Assembly: GCA_017306015.1 (NCBI GenBank) | Contig: JAFKJK010000018.1 | Location: 124,001-188,000, forward strand | Source: Propionibacteriaceae bacterium | GTDB taxonomy: Bacteria; Actinomycetota; Actinomycetes; Propionibacteriales; Propionibacteriaceae | DNA length: 64,000 bases | Direction of reading: 5' to 3' | Part shown: in pieces, positions 18,928 to 25,664 of the stretch | Numbering within the stretch: the stretch's first letter is position 1 | How the letters are laid out: every line of letters starts with the position of its first letter | Translations under genes and position numbers: made by a program | Notes under the pieces: model-generated | Databases searched by the model: none | What the model saw: only the letters and a program-made list of their open reading frames with translations | What the model was told of the DNA's origin: nothing

Positions 18928-19455
18928 ATGAATCGGCACATCGCCACTTGGGCCACCGTCGCCATCGCTGCTTTCAGCCTCACCGCCTGCTCGGCCGCTC
19001 CGACCGCCCCGGTGGCCCCGACCGGTGACGTCAGTTCCGCACCGGCCACATCGGCCCCAGCCCCGGTGCAGTCCAGCCCGGCGGCGGAGGAGCCCACGAC
19101 GAGTGAGCAGACCCTCGCCGAGGCCTGCATCGAGCCCAACCTGAAACTCCTCGAGGCCGAGGCCGAGCTCGTCAAGGTCCAGGCCGAGATGGCCAAGAGC
19201 GGTGGTAAGGACCCGAAGTCTTCGGTCAAGGCGCTCGCGGCCATGGCTGACGTCTTCGGGAAACTCGCGGAGTCGTCCAGCAATCCTGAGGTCAAGAAGG
19301 CACTGACCGGGATGCAGAAGGGCTACGCGAAGCTGAGTGACCTGATGAACAAGTTGCTCGTCAAGAAGGACTACTCCGCAGCGGCGGACGCGGCGAAAGT
19401 GATGGCGGAACTTCAGGAGGCGCTCCAGGCGTTCCAGAAGCTCTGCTCGGCCTGA
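18928..19455 (+). CDS. secreted helical lipoprotein, unknown function
   Basis: The 175-residue protein has a signal peptide with lipobox LTAC (cysteine at about residue 21), an Ala/Pro/Thr-rich stalk to about residue 65, and then a Lys/Ala/Leu-rich helical domain with heptad-like spacing (AEAELVKVQAEMAKSGG, LAAMADVFGKLAES, MQKGYAKLSDLMNKLLVKK). Two cysteines, at EACIEP and QKLCSA, could form a disulfide joining the ends of the helical bundle. The ATG follows AAGAAGGAA (18915-18923). It is divergent from the XRE gene. No family is recognised. Confidence 0.75.
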   Translation: MNRHIATWATVAIAAFSLTACSAAPTAPVAPTGDVSSAPATSAPAPVQSSPAAEEPTTSEQTLAEACIEPNLKLLEAEAELVKVQAEMAKSGGKDPKSSVKALAAMADVFGKLAESSSNPEVKKALTGMQKGYAKLSDLMNKLLVKKDYSAAADAAKVMAELQEALQAFQKLCSA

Positions 19456-20097
19456 GCGCCCGCAGCCGGGTGCCGTGCGGGCGGTGCGCTCGTCCGGCCC
19501 TGACGTCGCTCGCGCGGGCCAACCTTGCGTGAATGGAGGCGTCGCCAACTCCAGTTCATGGTGAGTTGGACTAGCCGTTGACGGTCGGACGGATCGGGCG
19601 CGTTCTGCTCGGCCTGCCGCGTCATCCTGCGGTCTAGGAGGCGACAGGTCGACTACTGCCCGCTGAGGTGGCCTCTTGTCGTCCACTCCCTGCCCACCAC
19701 GATCCCCATCTCGACAAGAAGTCAGCACCCTGAGGCGGGGTCGGCACGATCACGACCCCCCTTACGCCGTTCCTGTGGTTATGGGCCCGGTTGACGGGCC
19801 CGGCGCCGAGCGTTCCGCCGTAACTGCAGTTATCAGCCCTCCGCGCGCCGTCGTAACCGCAGGAACGGCGGATTGCTCTCGCGGCCCCGCCGGGGCGGCC
19901 GCGATAACTGCAGGAGCGGCGGAACGCCCAGCCTCGGGCAGGTGAGCTCGGGGACGGGTGCGCGGATTTCTGCCGGTGAGCGCCGGTGAAGTAGGATTGC
20001 CCGTCGGCTGCTGGTCAGCCGGCAAGCTCCGGGCTGCTGCAGCCCGCAACAAGCGTTCCGTCCGCGCGGACGGGTCTGTGAGAAGAGGTCGGTATAC
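19456..20097. other. 642-bp gene-free region upstream of bS22
   Basis: No convincing coding sequence is seen on either strand; several open frames exist but have no ribosome binding sites or recognisable proteins. A hairpin CCAACTC/GAGTTGG (19545-19551, 19563-19569) could end the lipoprotein transcript. The repeat cluster at 19765-19924 fills the centre. The last 100 bp must carry the bS22 promoter. Confidence 0.5.
19765..19924. repeat. cluster of 17-19 bp inverted repeats with internal hairpins
   Basis: CGCCGTTCCTGTGGTTAT (19765-19782) is matched in reverse by TAACCGCAGGAACGGCG (19854-19870), a 17-bp inverted repeat with a single G-T pair, and again by ATAACTGCAGGAGCGGCGG (19904-19922). Between the first two are GGGCCCG-5 nt-CGGGCCC (19783-19801) and the 12-bp palindrome TAACTGCAGTTA (19821-19832), which contains a half copy in each direction. 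The whole block could fold into a branched structure. No open reading frame explains it. Confidence 0.7.
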
Positions 20098-20199
20098 GTG
20101 GGTTCGGTCATCAAGAAGCGCCGTAAGCGGATGGCGAAGAAGAAGCACCGCAAGCTGCTGAAGAAGACGCGCATCCAGCGTCGTCGCGCCGGCAAGTAA
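20098..20199 (+). CDS. small ribosomal subunit protein bS22 (AURKAIP1/COX24 domain)
   Basis: GTG 20098 starts a 33-residue, extremely basic protein ([20 protein letters not shown] then [13 protein letters not shown]). It matches the very short actinobacterial protein identified in the Mycobacterium smegmatis ribosome as bS22, near the decoding region of the small subunit; Rv0500B is the tuberculosis counterpart and lies near proC and the HTH gene, as here. An AGAGG ribosome binding site is about 9 nt upstream. It is so short that automated callers often miss it. Confidence 0.9.
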   Translation: MGSVIKKRRKRMAKKKHRKLLKKTRIQRRRAGK

Positions 20200-20223
20200 G
20201 CCCCCATCCGCCCGCGGCCGACG

Positions 20224-20463
20224 ATGACCGAAGCCCGGGTCGTGCTCCTGGTCCGCGAGGGCTGTCACCTCTGCGATGAGGCGATCGAGACCGTCCGTGC
20301 GGTCTGCGACCAATCTGGCGTGTCCTGGCAGGTCGTGGACGTCGACAGTGATCCGCGCCTGCGAGCCGAATACACCGACCACGTCCCGGTGACGTTCGTG
20401 GACGGCGTCCGGCACGCCATCTGGTTCGTCAAGGAGGAGCAGCTCCGCGCCGCCCTCGGCTAG
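20224..20463 (+). CDS. glutaredoxin-like (DUF836) protein
   Basis: The 79-residue protein has a thioredoxin fold with the redox motif CHLC at about residues 14-17 (LLVREGCHLCDEAIE), the cis-proline region HVPVTFVDG and the C-terminal helix KEEQLRAAL. Its size and motif fit the DUF836 glutaredoxin-like family (Rv0508 in M. tuberculosis, close to Rv0500A/B). Partners are unknown; in an organism with mycothiol, a mycothiol-linked or thioredoxin-linked role is possible. It begins 24 nt after bS22 and may be co-transcribed. Confidence 0.85.
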   Translation: MTEARVVLLVREGCHLCDEAIETVRAVCDQSGVSWQVVDVDSDPRLRAEYTDHVPVTFVDGVRHAIWFVKEEQLRAALG

Positions 20464-20569
20464 CCATCAGCCGGCCGCATCCTCAGCTCAGCAGCGAAGC
20501 GGAGGGCTGTCGCCCGGCGACACTGGGCCTGGCCCGTAGAGTGGTGCCGAACTAGTTGCGAGGAGCCCG

Positions 20570-21214
20570 ATGACCAGCATCGTCCACCTGGTACGGCACG
20601 GCCAGGTGCACAACCCGGACGCGGTGCTGTACGGACGCCAGCCGGGCTTCGGGCTGTCCGAGCTCGGCCAGCAGATGGCCGACCGGCTGGGCGAGTACTT
20701 CGCCGACGTCCCGCTGAACTACCTGGTCAGCTCGCCGCTGCAGCGCGCGCAGGAGACCATCGCCCCGATCGCGGCCGGCCACCCCGACCTCGAGGTGAAC
20801 CTCGACGAACGGGTGATCGAGGCCGCGAACGTGTTCGAGGGCAAGAGCTTCGGCCGCTACAACGAGCTGCTGCTCCGGCCGACCAGCTGGTGGGCACTGC
20901 GCAACCCGCTGCGTCCCAGCTGGGGCGAGCCGTACACCTCGATCGTCGCTCGGATGCGCGCGGCGCTCGCGGACGCCGCGGCTCAGGTCCCCGGCGGCCA
21001 GGCGCTGATCCTGTCCCACGAGCTGCCGATCTGGATGGCCCGCTCCGACGCGGAGGGTCGACGGCTCGTGCACGATCCGCGCAAGCGGGAGGCCCGGCTG
21101 GCCAGCGTCACCACCTTCACCTTCGACGACGGGAAGCTCGTCGGCGTCGAGTACACCGAGCCGGCCGGCGACCTGCTGCCGGTGAAGAAGAAGCGCTTCC
21201 GCCCAGGAGCCTGA
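20570..21214 (+). CDS. histidine phosphatase family protein
   Basis: The 214-residue protein carries the phosphoglycerate-mutase-like RHG motif at its N-terminus (IVHLVRHGQVHNPDAVLYGRQ), the conserved arginine in YLVSSPLQRAQETI and the second histidine in LILSHELPIWMA. A good GAGGAG ribosome binding site precedes the ATG; TAGAGT (20537-20542) is a likely -10 box. It is the first gene of the cytochrome c maturation operon, as Rv0525 is in M. tuberculosis; its substrate and its link to haem chemistry are unknown. Confidence 0.88.
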   Translation: MTSIVHLVRHGQVHNPDAVLYGRQPGFGLSELGQQMADRLGEYFADVPLNYLVSSPLQRAQETIAPIAAGHPDLEVNLDERVIEAANVFEGKSFGRYNELLLRPTSWWALRNPLRPSWGEPYTSIVARMRAALADAAAQVPGGQALILSHELPIWMARSDAEGRRLVHDPRKREARLASVTTFTFDDGKLVGVEYTEPAGDLLPVKKKRFRPGA

Positions 21215-21771
21215 TGCGCCGGTTCCGCCTTGTCGCCGCCCTGTTCGCTGCCGTCCTGCTGGCCGGCTGCGGAACGGGCTCGACCGAGGGCACGGGCTTC
21301 GTCACCGGGGACGGAACCCTGACCGTCCTGCCCGTCGGGCAGCGTCCGGCCGCGCCCGAGCTCGTCGGCGAGACTCTGGACGGGGCCACCTGGCGCAGCC
21401 TCGACCACACCGGGAAGGTCATCGTCTACAACGTGTGGGGTTCCTGGTGCGCCCCCTGCCGCGCCGAGGCTCCCGAGCTGGTGGCTGCGGCGAAGGCCAC
21501 CGAAGGCACCGCCGTCTTCGTCGGGGTGAACACCCGCGACACCGGCACCGCGGCACCGAATGCGTTCGTCCGGGCGTTCGCGGTTCCCTACCCCAACCTG
21601 TACGACCCGGACGGGGCGCTGCTGCTGAAGTTCTCCTCACAGCTGCCGGCAAAGGCCATCCCCAGCACGCTGCTCGTCGACCCGTCCGGCAAGGTCGCGG
21701 CACGGATCATCGGAGCGACGACCCAGGCCACCCTCGTCGGCCTGATCAACGACCTGGCGGCCGGCAGATGA
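21214..21771 (+). CDS. TlpA/ResA-like thiol-disulfide oxidoreductase lipoprotein
   Basis: The 185-residue protein has a signal peptide with lipobox LLAGC (cysteine near residue 19) and a membrane-tethered thioredoxin fold with active site GSWCAPCRAEAPEL. It should keep the CxxCH cysteines of apocytochrome c reduced outside the membrane, using electrons from CcdA. The cis-proline region is AKAIPSTLLVDPSG. ATG 21214 overlaps the phosphatase stop by 1 nt (TGATG), and its stop overlaps ccdA by 4 nt. Confidence 0.92.
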   Translation: MRRFRLVAALFAAVLLAGCGTGSTEGTGFVTGDGTLTVLPVGQRPAAPELVGETLDGATWRSLDHTGKVIVYNVWGSWCAPCRAEAPELVAAAKATEGTAVFVGVNTRDTGTAAPNAFVRAFAVPYPNLYDPDGALLLKFSSQLPAKAIPSTLLVDPSGKVAARIIGATTQATLVGLINDLAAGR

Positions 21772-22520
21772 GCTTCTCCGACTGGGTGGCCCAGGCGATC
21801 GGCGGTTCGATGCTCCTCGGCCTGCCGCTGGCGGCGCTGGCGGGGTTGGCGTCGTTCCTCTCCCCGTGCGTGCTGCCGCTGGTCCCCGGTTACCTCAGCT
21901 ATGCCACCGGGCTGAGCACTGCCGACATCACCGCCGGGCGCGGCCGCCACCGGGTGCTGCTCGGGACGCTCGGCTTCGTCGCCGGCTTCGCGCTGGTGTT
22001 CGTCACCGGCGGTTCCCTGCTCGGCTCGCTCGGCTCGCTGCTGTCGGCCTGGCAGCGCCCGCTGACCGTCGTCGCCGGAGTGCTGTGCATCCTGCTGGGC
22101 CTGGTCTTCGCCGGCCTGCTGCCGTTCGCCCAGGGCACCTGGCGGCTCACCGTGGCGCCCAAGGTGGGGCTGGCCGCGTCCCCGCTGCTGGGGATCGTCT
22201 TCGGCTTCGGCTGGGTTCCGTGCCTCGGGCCGGCCCTGGCGGTGGTGTACACGCTGGCGATGAACGAGGCGACAGCGCTGCGCGGCGGCGTGCTGGCCCT
22301 GGCGTACGCGATCGGGCTGGGGGTGCCGTTCGTGCTGATCGGCCTCGCGTTCGACCGGCTGAGCGGCGGCCTCGACTGGGCGAGGCGGCATCACCGCGGC
22401 ATCCAGCTGGCCGGCGGCCTGGTGATGGTCGCGGTCGGCGTCCTGCTCCTCACCGGGGTCTGGGACGCCGCGATGGCCGCGCTGCGCAGCTGGGCCGGCG
22501 CCTACGGGGTACTGCTGTGA
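21768..22520 (+). CDS. ccdA: cytochrome c biogenesis protein CcdA
   Basis: CcdA moves electrons from cytoplasmic thioredoxin across the membrane to TlpA/ResA. The 250-residue protein has six membrane helices and the two family cysteines in ASFLSPCVLPLVPGYLSY (helix 1) and FGWVPCLGPALA (helix 4). ATG 21768 is part of an ATGA overlap with the upstream gene and GTGA with resB, so the whole set is translationally coupled. Confidence 0.94.
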   Translation: MSFSDWVAQAIGGSMLLGLPLAALAGLASFLSPCVLPLVPGYLSYATGLSTADITAGRGRHRVLLGTLGFVAGFALVFVTGGSLLGSLGSLLSAWQRPLTVVAGVLCILLGLVFAGLLPFAQGTWRLTVAPKVGLAASPLLGIVFGFGWVPCLGPALAVVYTLAMNEATALRGGVLALAYAIGLGVPFVLIGLAFDRLSGGLDWARRHHRGIQLAGGLVMVAVGVLLLTGVWDAAMAALRSWAGAYGVLL

Positions 22521-24079
22521 AGCGGCTGGGACGCGAGCTGGTCAGCTGGGCGCGGTTCTTCTGGACCACCCTGACCTCGATGCGAACCGCGCTGATCCTG
22601 CTGTTCATCCTCGGCCTGGCCGCCATCCCGGGCTCGCTGCTGCCGCAACGGCCGACGAACCCGTCCGGGGTGCGCAACTGGCTCGCCGCCAACCCGGGCT
22701 GGGCCTGGATCGACCGGCTCGGCGCCTTCGACGTGTTCGGTTCGGCCTGGTTCGCCGCCATCTACCTGCTGCTGTTCGTCTCGCTGATCGGCTGCATCCT
22801 GCCGCGGACGGCCCAGTTCGCGAAGGCACTGCGGGCGCAGCCGTCGCCGCCGCCGGGACGGCTGGGCCGGCTGGAGGGCTTCACGTCCGTGCCCGCCGGT
22901 GATGTCACAGCGCAGCTGGACGCGGCCGAGGCCCACCTGCGAGCCCACCGCTACCGCGTCCGCCGGGACGCCGACGCGATCTCCGCCGAGCGCGGCTACC
23001 TCCGGGAGGCCGGCAACCTGGTCTTCCACATCTGCCTGCTGACGACGCTGGTCGGCCTGGCCTGGGGGTCGCTGTTCAGCTTCCGGGGTTCGGCGATCGT
23101 CGTCGAGGGCCAGGCGTTCTCGAACACGCTGAGCCAGTACGACGAGTTCGGTTCGGGGGCGGCGTTCAACGCGAGCTGGCTGAGCCCGTTCACCATCCGG
23201 CTGGACCAGTTCCGGGTGCGGTTCGAGACCGGCCCCACCCAGACGGGTGCGGCCCGCGCGTTCGACGCGACCGTCACCGTCACCGGCGCGGACGGCGAGG
23301 TCGGCCAGTCCGAGCTGCAGGTGAACGCGCCGCTGCAGCTCGGCGGCGACTCCGTCCACCTGCTCGGGCACGGGTACGCGCCGGTGGTCACCGTCCGGGA
23401 CGGGCAGGGGAACGTGGCGTTCTCCGGCCCTGTCGTGTTCGTCCCGGTGGACGCCAACTTCCGCTCCGACGGGGTGATCAAGGCGCCGGACGCCCGTCCC
23501 GACCGGCTGGCGTTCGAAGGCGTCTTCCTGCCGACCGCGAACCCCACCTCCGCCGGCATGGTCTCCGTGTTCCCGGACGCGCTGAACCCGCGGCTGCTGC
23601 TGAACGCGTGGGCCGGACCGCCCAAGGCAGAGACCGGCGTCCCGGAGAACGTGTACAGCCTGGACAGGACCGGGCTCACCCAGCTGACCACCGGCGACCA
23701 GCCGGTGACCGCGGCGCTGGCGGTCGGCGAAAGCCTCACGCTGCCGGACGGGAAGGGGTCGATCAGCTTCGACGGCTGGAAGCGCTGGACCAAGCTGCAG
23801 GTCTCCAACACCCCCGGCGGCTGGCTGGTGCTGCTGTCGGTGATGCTCGCGGTGATGGGCATGGCGGTCTCGTTGTCGGTGCGTCCCCGGCGACTGTTCG
23901 TCCGGGTGGTGGGACTTGTGCCCAGCGATCCGGCCGCGGGGGACGCGTCGGCGGAGCGGGGCGCTAGCGTCGAGTTCGCCGGACTCGACCGGGTCGAGGG
24001 CCGCGGCGGTCTCGCCGAGGAGGTGGCCGCGCTGGTCGCGGCCGTCGTGCCGGCGGCGACCGAACAGGAGGAACCGTGA
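22517..24079 (+). CDS. resB: cytochrome c biogenesis protein ResB
   Basis: ResB (Ccs1) and CcsB form the System II haem-export and cytochrome c synthase complex. The 520-residue protein has three N-terminal membrane helices (LILLFILGLAAIPGSLLPQ, FAAIYLLLFVSLIGCILP and AGNLVFHICLLTTLVGLAWG), a large extracytoplasmic domain (about residues 195-430) and a C-terminal helix (GGWLVLLSVMLAVMGMAVSLSV). LVFHICLL holds the conserved haem-related histidine. GTG 22517 overlaps the ccdA stop; the upstream open frame is not real. Confidence 0.93.
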   Translation: MKRLGRELVSWARFFWTTLTSMRTALILLFILGLAAIPGSLLPQRPTNPSGVRNWLAANPGWAWIDRLGAFDVFGSAWFAAIYLLLFVSLIGCILPRTAQFAKALRAQPSPPPGRLGRLEGFTSVPAGDVTAQLDAAEAHLRAHRYRVRRDADAISAERGYLREAGNLVFHICLLTTLVGLAWGSLFSFRGSAIVVEGQAFSNTLSQYDEFGSGAAFNASWLSPFTIRLDQFRVRFETGPTQTGAARAFDATVTVTGADGEVGQSELQVNAPLQLGGDSVHLLGHGYAPVVTVRDGQGNVAFSGPVVFVPVDANFRSDGVIKAPDARPDRLAFEGVFLPTANPTSAGMVSVFPDALNPRLLLNAWAGPPKAETGVPENVYSLDRTGLTQLTTGDQPVTAALAVGESLTLPDGKGSISFDGWKRWTKLQVSNTPGGWLVLLSVMLAVMGMAVSLSVRPRRLFVRVVGLVPSDPAAGDASAERGASVEFAGLDRVEGRGGLAEEVAALVAAVVPAATEQEEP

Positions 24080-25005
24080 TCGCCTACTACTCCAGCCTGG
24101 CGATGGTGACTTCGGCCGTGCTCTACCTGCTGGCGATGGCGTTGTTCGGCGCCGAGTGGGCGGCCGCGCGCAGTGCCCGTCCGGTGCGCGAACTGGTCGC
24201 CGTGGGCGCGGGTGTCGAGCCCGCCGCCGAACCTGAGCCGGCGCAGACCGGGACGTCCCGCTCGGAGCTGCTCGGTCGGGCGGCGCTCGGCATCGCGGTG
24301 ATCGGCGTCCTGACCCACGTGATCGGGGTCGTGCTCCGTGGCGTCGCGGCCGGCCGTCCCCCGTGGGGCAACATGTACGAGTTCATCACGACCTCGCTGG
24401 CGTTCCTTGCGATCGGCTTCGTGGTGCTGGCGATCCGTTTCGGCATGCGGTGGCTGGGCCTGCCGGTGACGCTGCTGCTGACCGTCGGCCAGGGGCTGGC
24501 GGTGACGGTCTTCTACGTGAACGTGTCCGACCTGATGCCGGCGTTGCACTCGGTCTGGTTCGTCGTCCACATCATCGCCGCGGCGATCGCCGGAGCTGCC
24601 TTCAACGTCGGCGCGATCGCCGCCGTCCTGTACCTGCTCAAGGCTCGCGCCGTCGAGAGGGGACGGGTCAGCGGCTACCTGGCCAAGCTGCCGGACGCCG
24701 AGACGCTGGACCGGATCAGCTTCCGGTTCCATGCGTTCGCCTTCCCGCTGTGGACGTTCACCATCGCCGCCGGCGCGATATGGGCGCAGTACGCGTGGGG
24801 CCGGTTCTGGGGCTGGGACCCGAAGGAGACCTGGTCGCTGGTCACCTGGATCATCTACGCCGCCTACCTGCACGCCCGCACCACGGTCGGCTGGAAGGGC
24901 AAGCGGGCCGCGGTGATCGCCCTGGTCGGCGTGGCCAGCTTCTGGTTCAACTTCGTCGGCATCAACCTGCTGACCACCGGCCTGCACGCCTACGGCGGCC
25001 TGTGA
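24076..25005 (+). CDS. ccsB: cytochrome c biogenesis protein CcsB (CcsA/CcmF-like)
   Basis: CcsB is the haem-handling half of the System II synthase. The 309-residue polytopic protein has the WWD haem-binding domain WGRFWGWDPKETWSLVTW near residues 250-268, flanked by conserved histidines (VWFVVHIIAA and YLHARTT). GTG 24076 overlaps the resB stop by 4 nt. With the four genes before it, the window holds a complete System II pathway, so the organism makes exported c-type cytochromes. Confidence 0.94.
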   Translation: MIAYYSSLAMVTSAVLYLLAMALFGAEWAAARSARPVRELVAVGAGVEPAAEPEPAQTGTSRSELLGRAALGIAVIGVLTHVIGVVLRGVAAGRPPWGNMYEFITTSLAFLAIGFVVLAIRFGMRWLGLPVTLLLTVGQGLAVTVFYVNVSDLMPALHSVWFVVHIIAAAIAGAAFNVGAIAAVLYLLKARAVERGRVSGYLAKLPDAETLDRISFRFHAFAFPLWTFTIAAGAIWAQYAWGRFWGWDPKETWSLVTWIIYAAYLHARTTVGWKGKRAAVIALVGVASFWFNFVGINLLTTGLHAYGGL

Positions 25006-25050
25006 TCGAGACCGCGTGTTCGGAACGAAGTCCGTATTACAATAATGCCC

Positions 25051-25311
25051 ATGGGTGAGACCATTGACGGAGTGCCTGTCACGGAGGCACAGATCTCTGC
25101 GTGGCAAGCGGAGGCCCTTCGGGGCTACGACGTGGAAGGGCTACGTCGTCGGGGTCGTCCGCGCTTGGGCGCAGACGGGCCGAGCGAGGTCGTTCCAGTG
25201 CGGATGGACAAGGTCATGCTGGAGGAGTTGATGGCGCGCGCCGAGCAGGAGGGCCTGAGCCGTTCCGAGGCGATCCGCGCAGCGGTGAGCTCCTGGGCTC
25301 ACGTCGCGTAG
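25051..25311 (+). CDS. ribbon-helix-helix antitoxin-like protein
   Basis: The 86-residue protein has an N-terminal acidic and aromatic region (GETIDGVPVTEAQISAWQAE), a basic linker (GLRRRGRPRLG) and a C-terminal RHH/CopG DNA-binding fold (SEVVPVRMDKVMLEELMARA then LSRSEAIRAAV). TACAAT (25038-25043) ends exactly 7 nt before ATG 25051, favouring it over ATG 25045, which gives two more residues. It overlaps the next gene by 1 nt. The pair has the form of a toxin-antitoxin locus with the antitoxin first. Confidence 0.8.
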   Translation: MGETIDGVPVTEAQISAWQAEALRGYDVEGLRRRGRPRLGADGPSEVVPVRMDKVMLEELMARAEQEGLSRSEAIRAAVSSWAHVA

Positions 25312-25550
25312 TGCTCATCCATTCCTCAGCGCTCGGACACGGCGTCGAGGAAGCGGACGCCGTCTACGCCGCGGAGCACTTCCTCTACTCGGCTCCAGAG
25401 AGTGACGAGAGTCCAATGCCGGAGTTCCGACTCGGCTTCGACGGGCACGGCCGGTTGCTTGAGATCGTCGTGCTCGTCTTCGACAGCGGAAACGTGATGC
25501 TCATCCATGCCATGAAGGCGCGGAAGAAGTACTGGTCGCTCCTGGGCTGA
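25311..25550 (+). CDS. BrnT/RelE-like toxin candidate
   Basis: GTG 25311 (TAGTG overlap with the antitoxin stop) starts a 79-residue protein: HGVEEADAVYAAEHFLYSAP, FRLGFDGHGRLLEIVVLVFD, and the C-terminal IHAMKARKKYWSLLG. The order His-Gly-Val, an LG.D..GRLLE strand and a terminal basic HAMKARKKY motif are as in BrnT-type RNase toxins of the RelE fold. In classic brnTA the toxin comes first; here the order is reversed. A REP-like palindrome starts 8 nt after the stop. The family call is by pattern, not proven. Confidence 0.65.
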   Translation: MLIHSSALGHGVEEADAVYAAEHFLYSAPESDESPMPEFRLGFDGHGRLLEIVVLVFDSGNVMLIHAMKARKKYWSLLG

Positions 25551-25557
25551 AGCGCGG

Positions 25558-25591
25558 CCTGAACCGTCGGGGACAGGTACTTCGGTTCAGG
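25558..25591. repeat. REP-like palindrome, CCTGAACCG type
   Basis: CCTGAACCG (25558-25566) and CGGTTCAGG (25583-25591) form a perfect 9-bp stem around a 16-nt core containing GGGGACAGGTAC. It is the same element as those at 59323-59515 and may also act as the terminator of the toxin-antitoxin operon. Confidence 0.8.
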
Positions 25592-25664
25592 GTTGCGGAC
25601 GCGTGACGCGGGGACGCGAAGGCGGCCGGACGGGCGACGAGGACGGGCATGGAACAATCGGGGC

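Noticed and set aside
19676..19945. possible small gene in the region upstream of bS22
   Set aside because: The 89-codon frame has no ribosome binding site and runs through the inverted-repeat cluster; its translation has no recognisable pattern.
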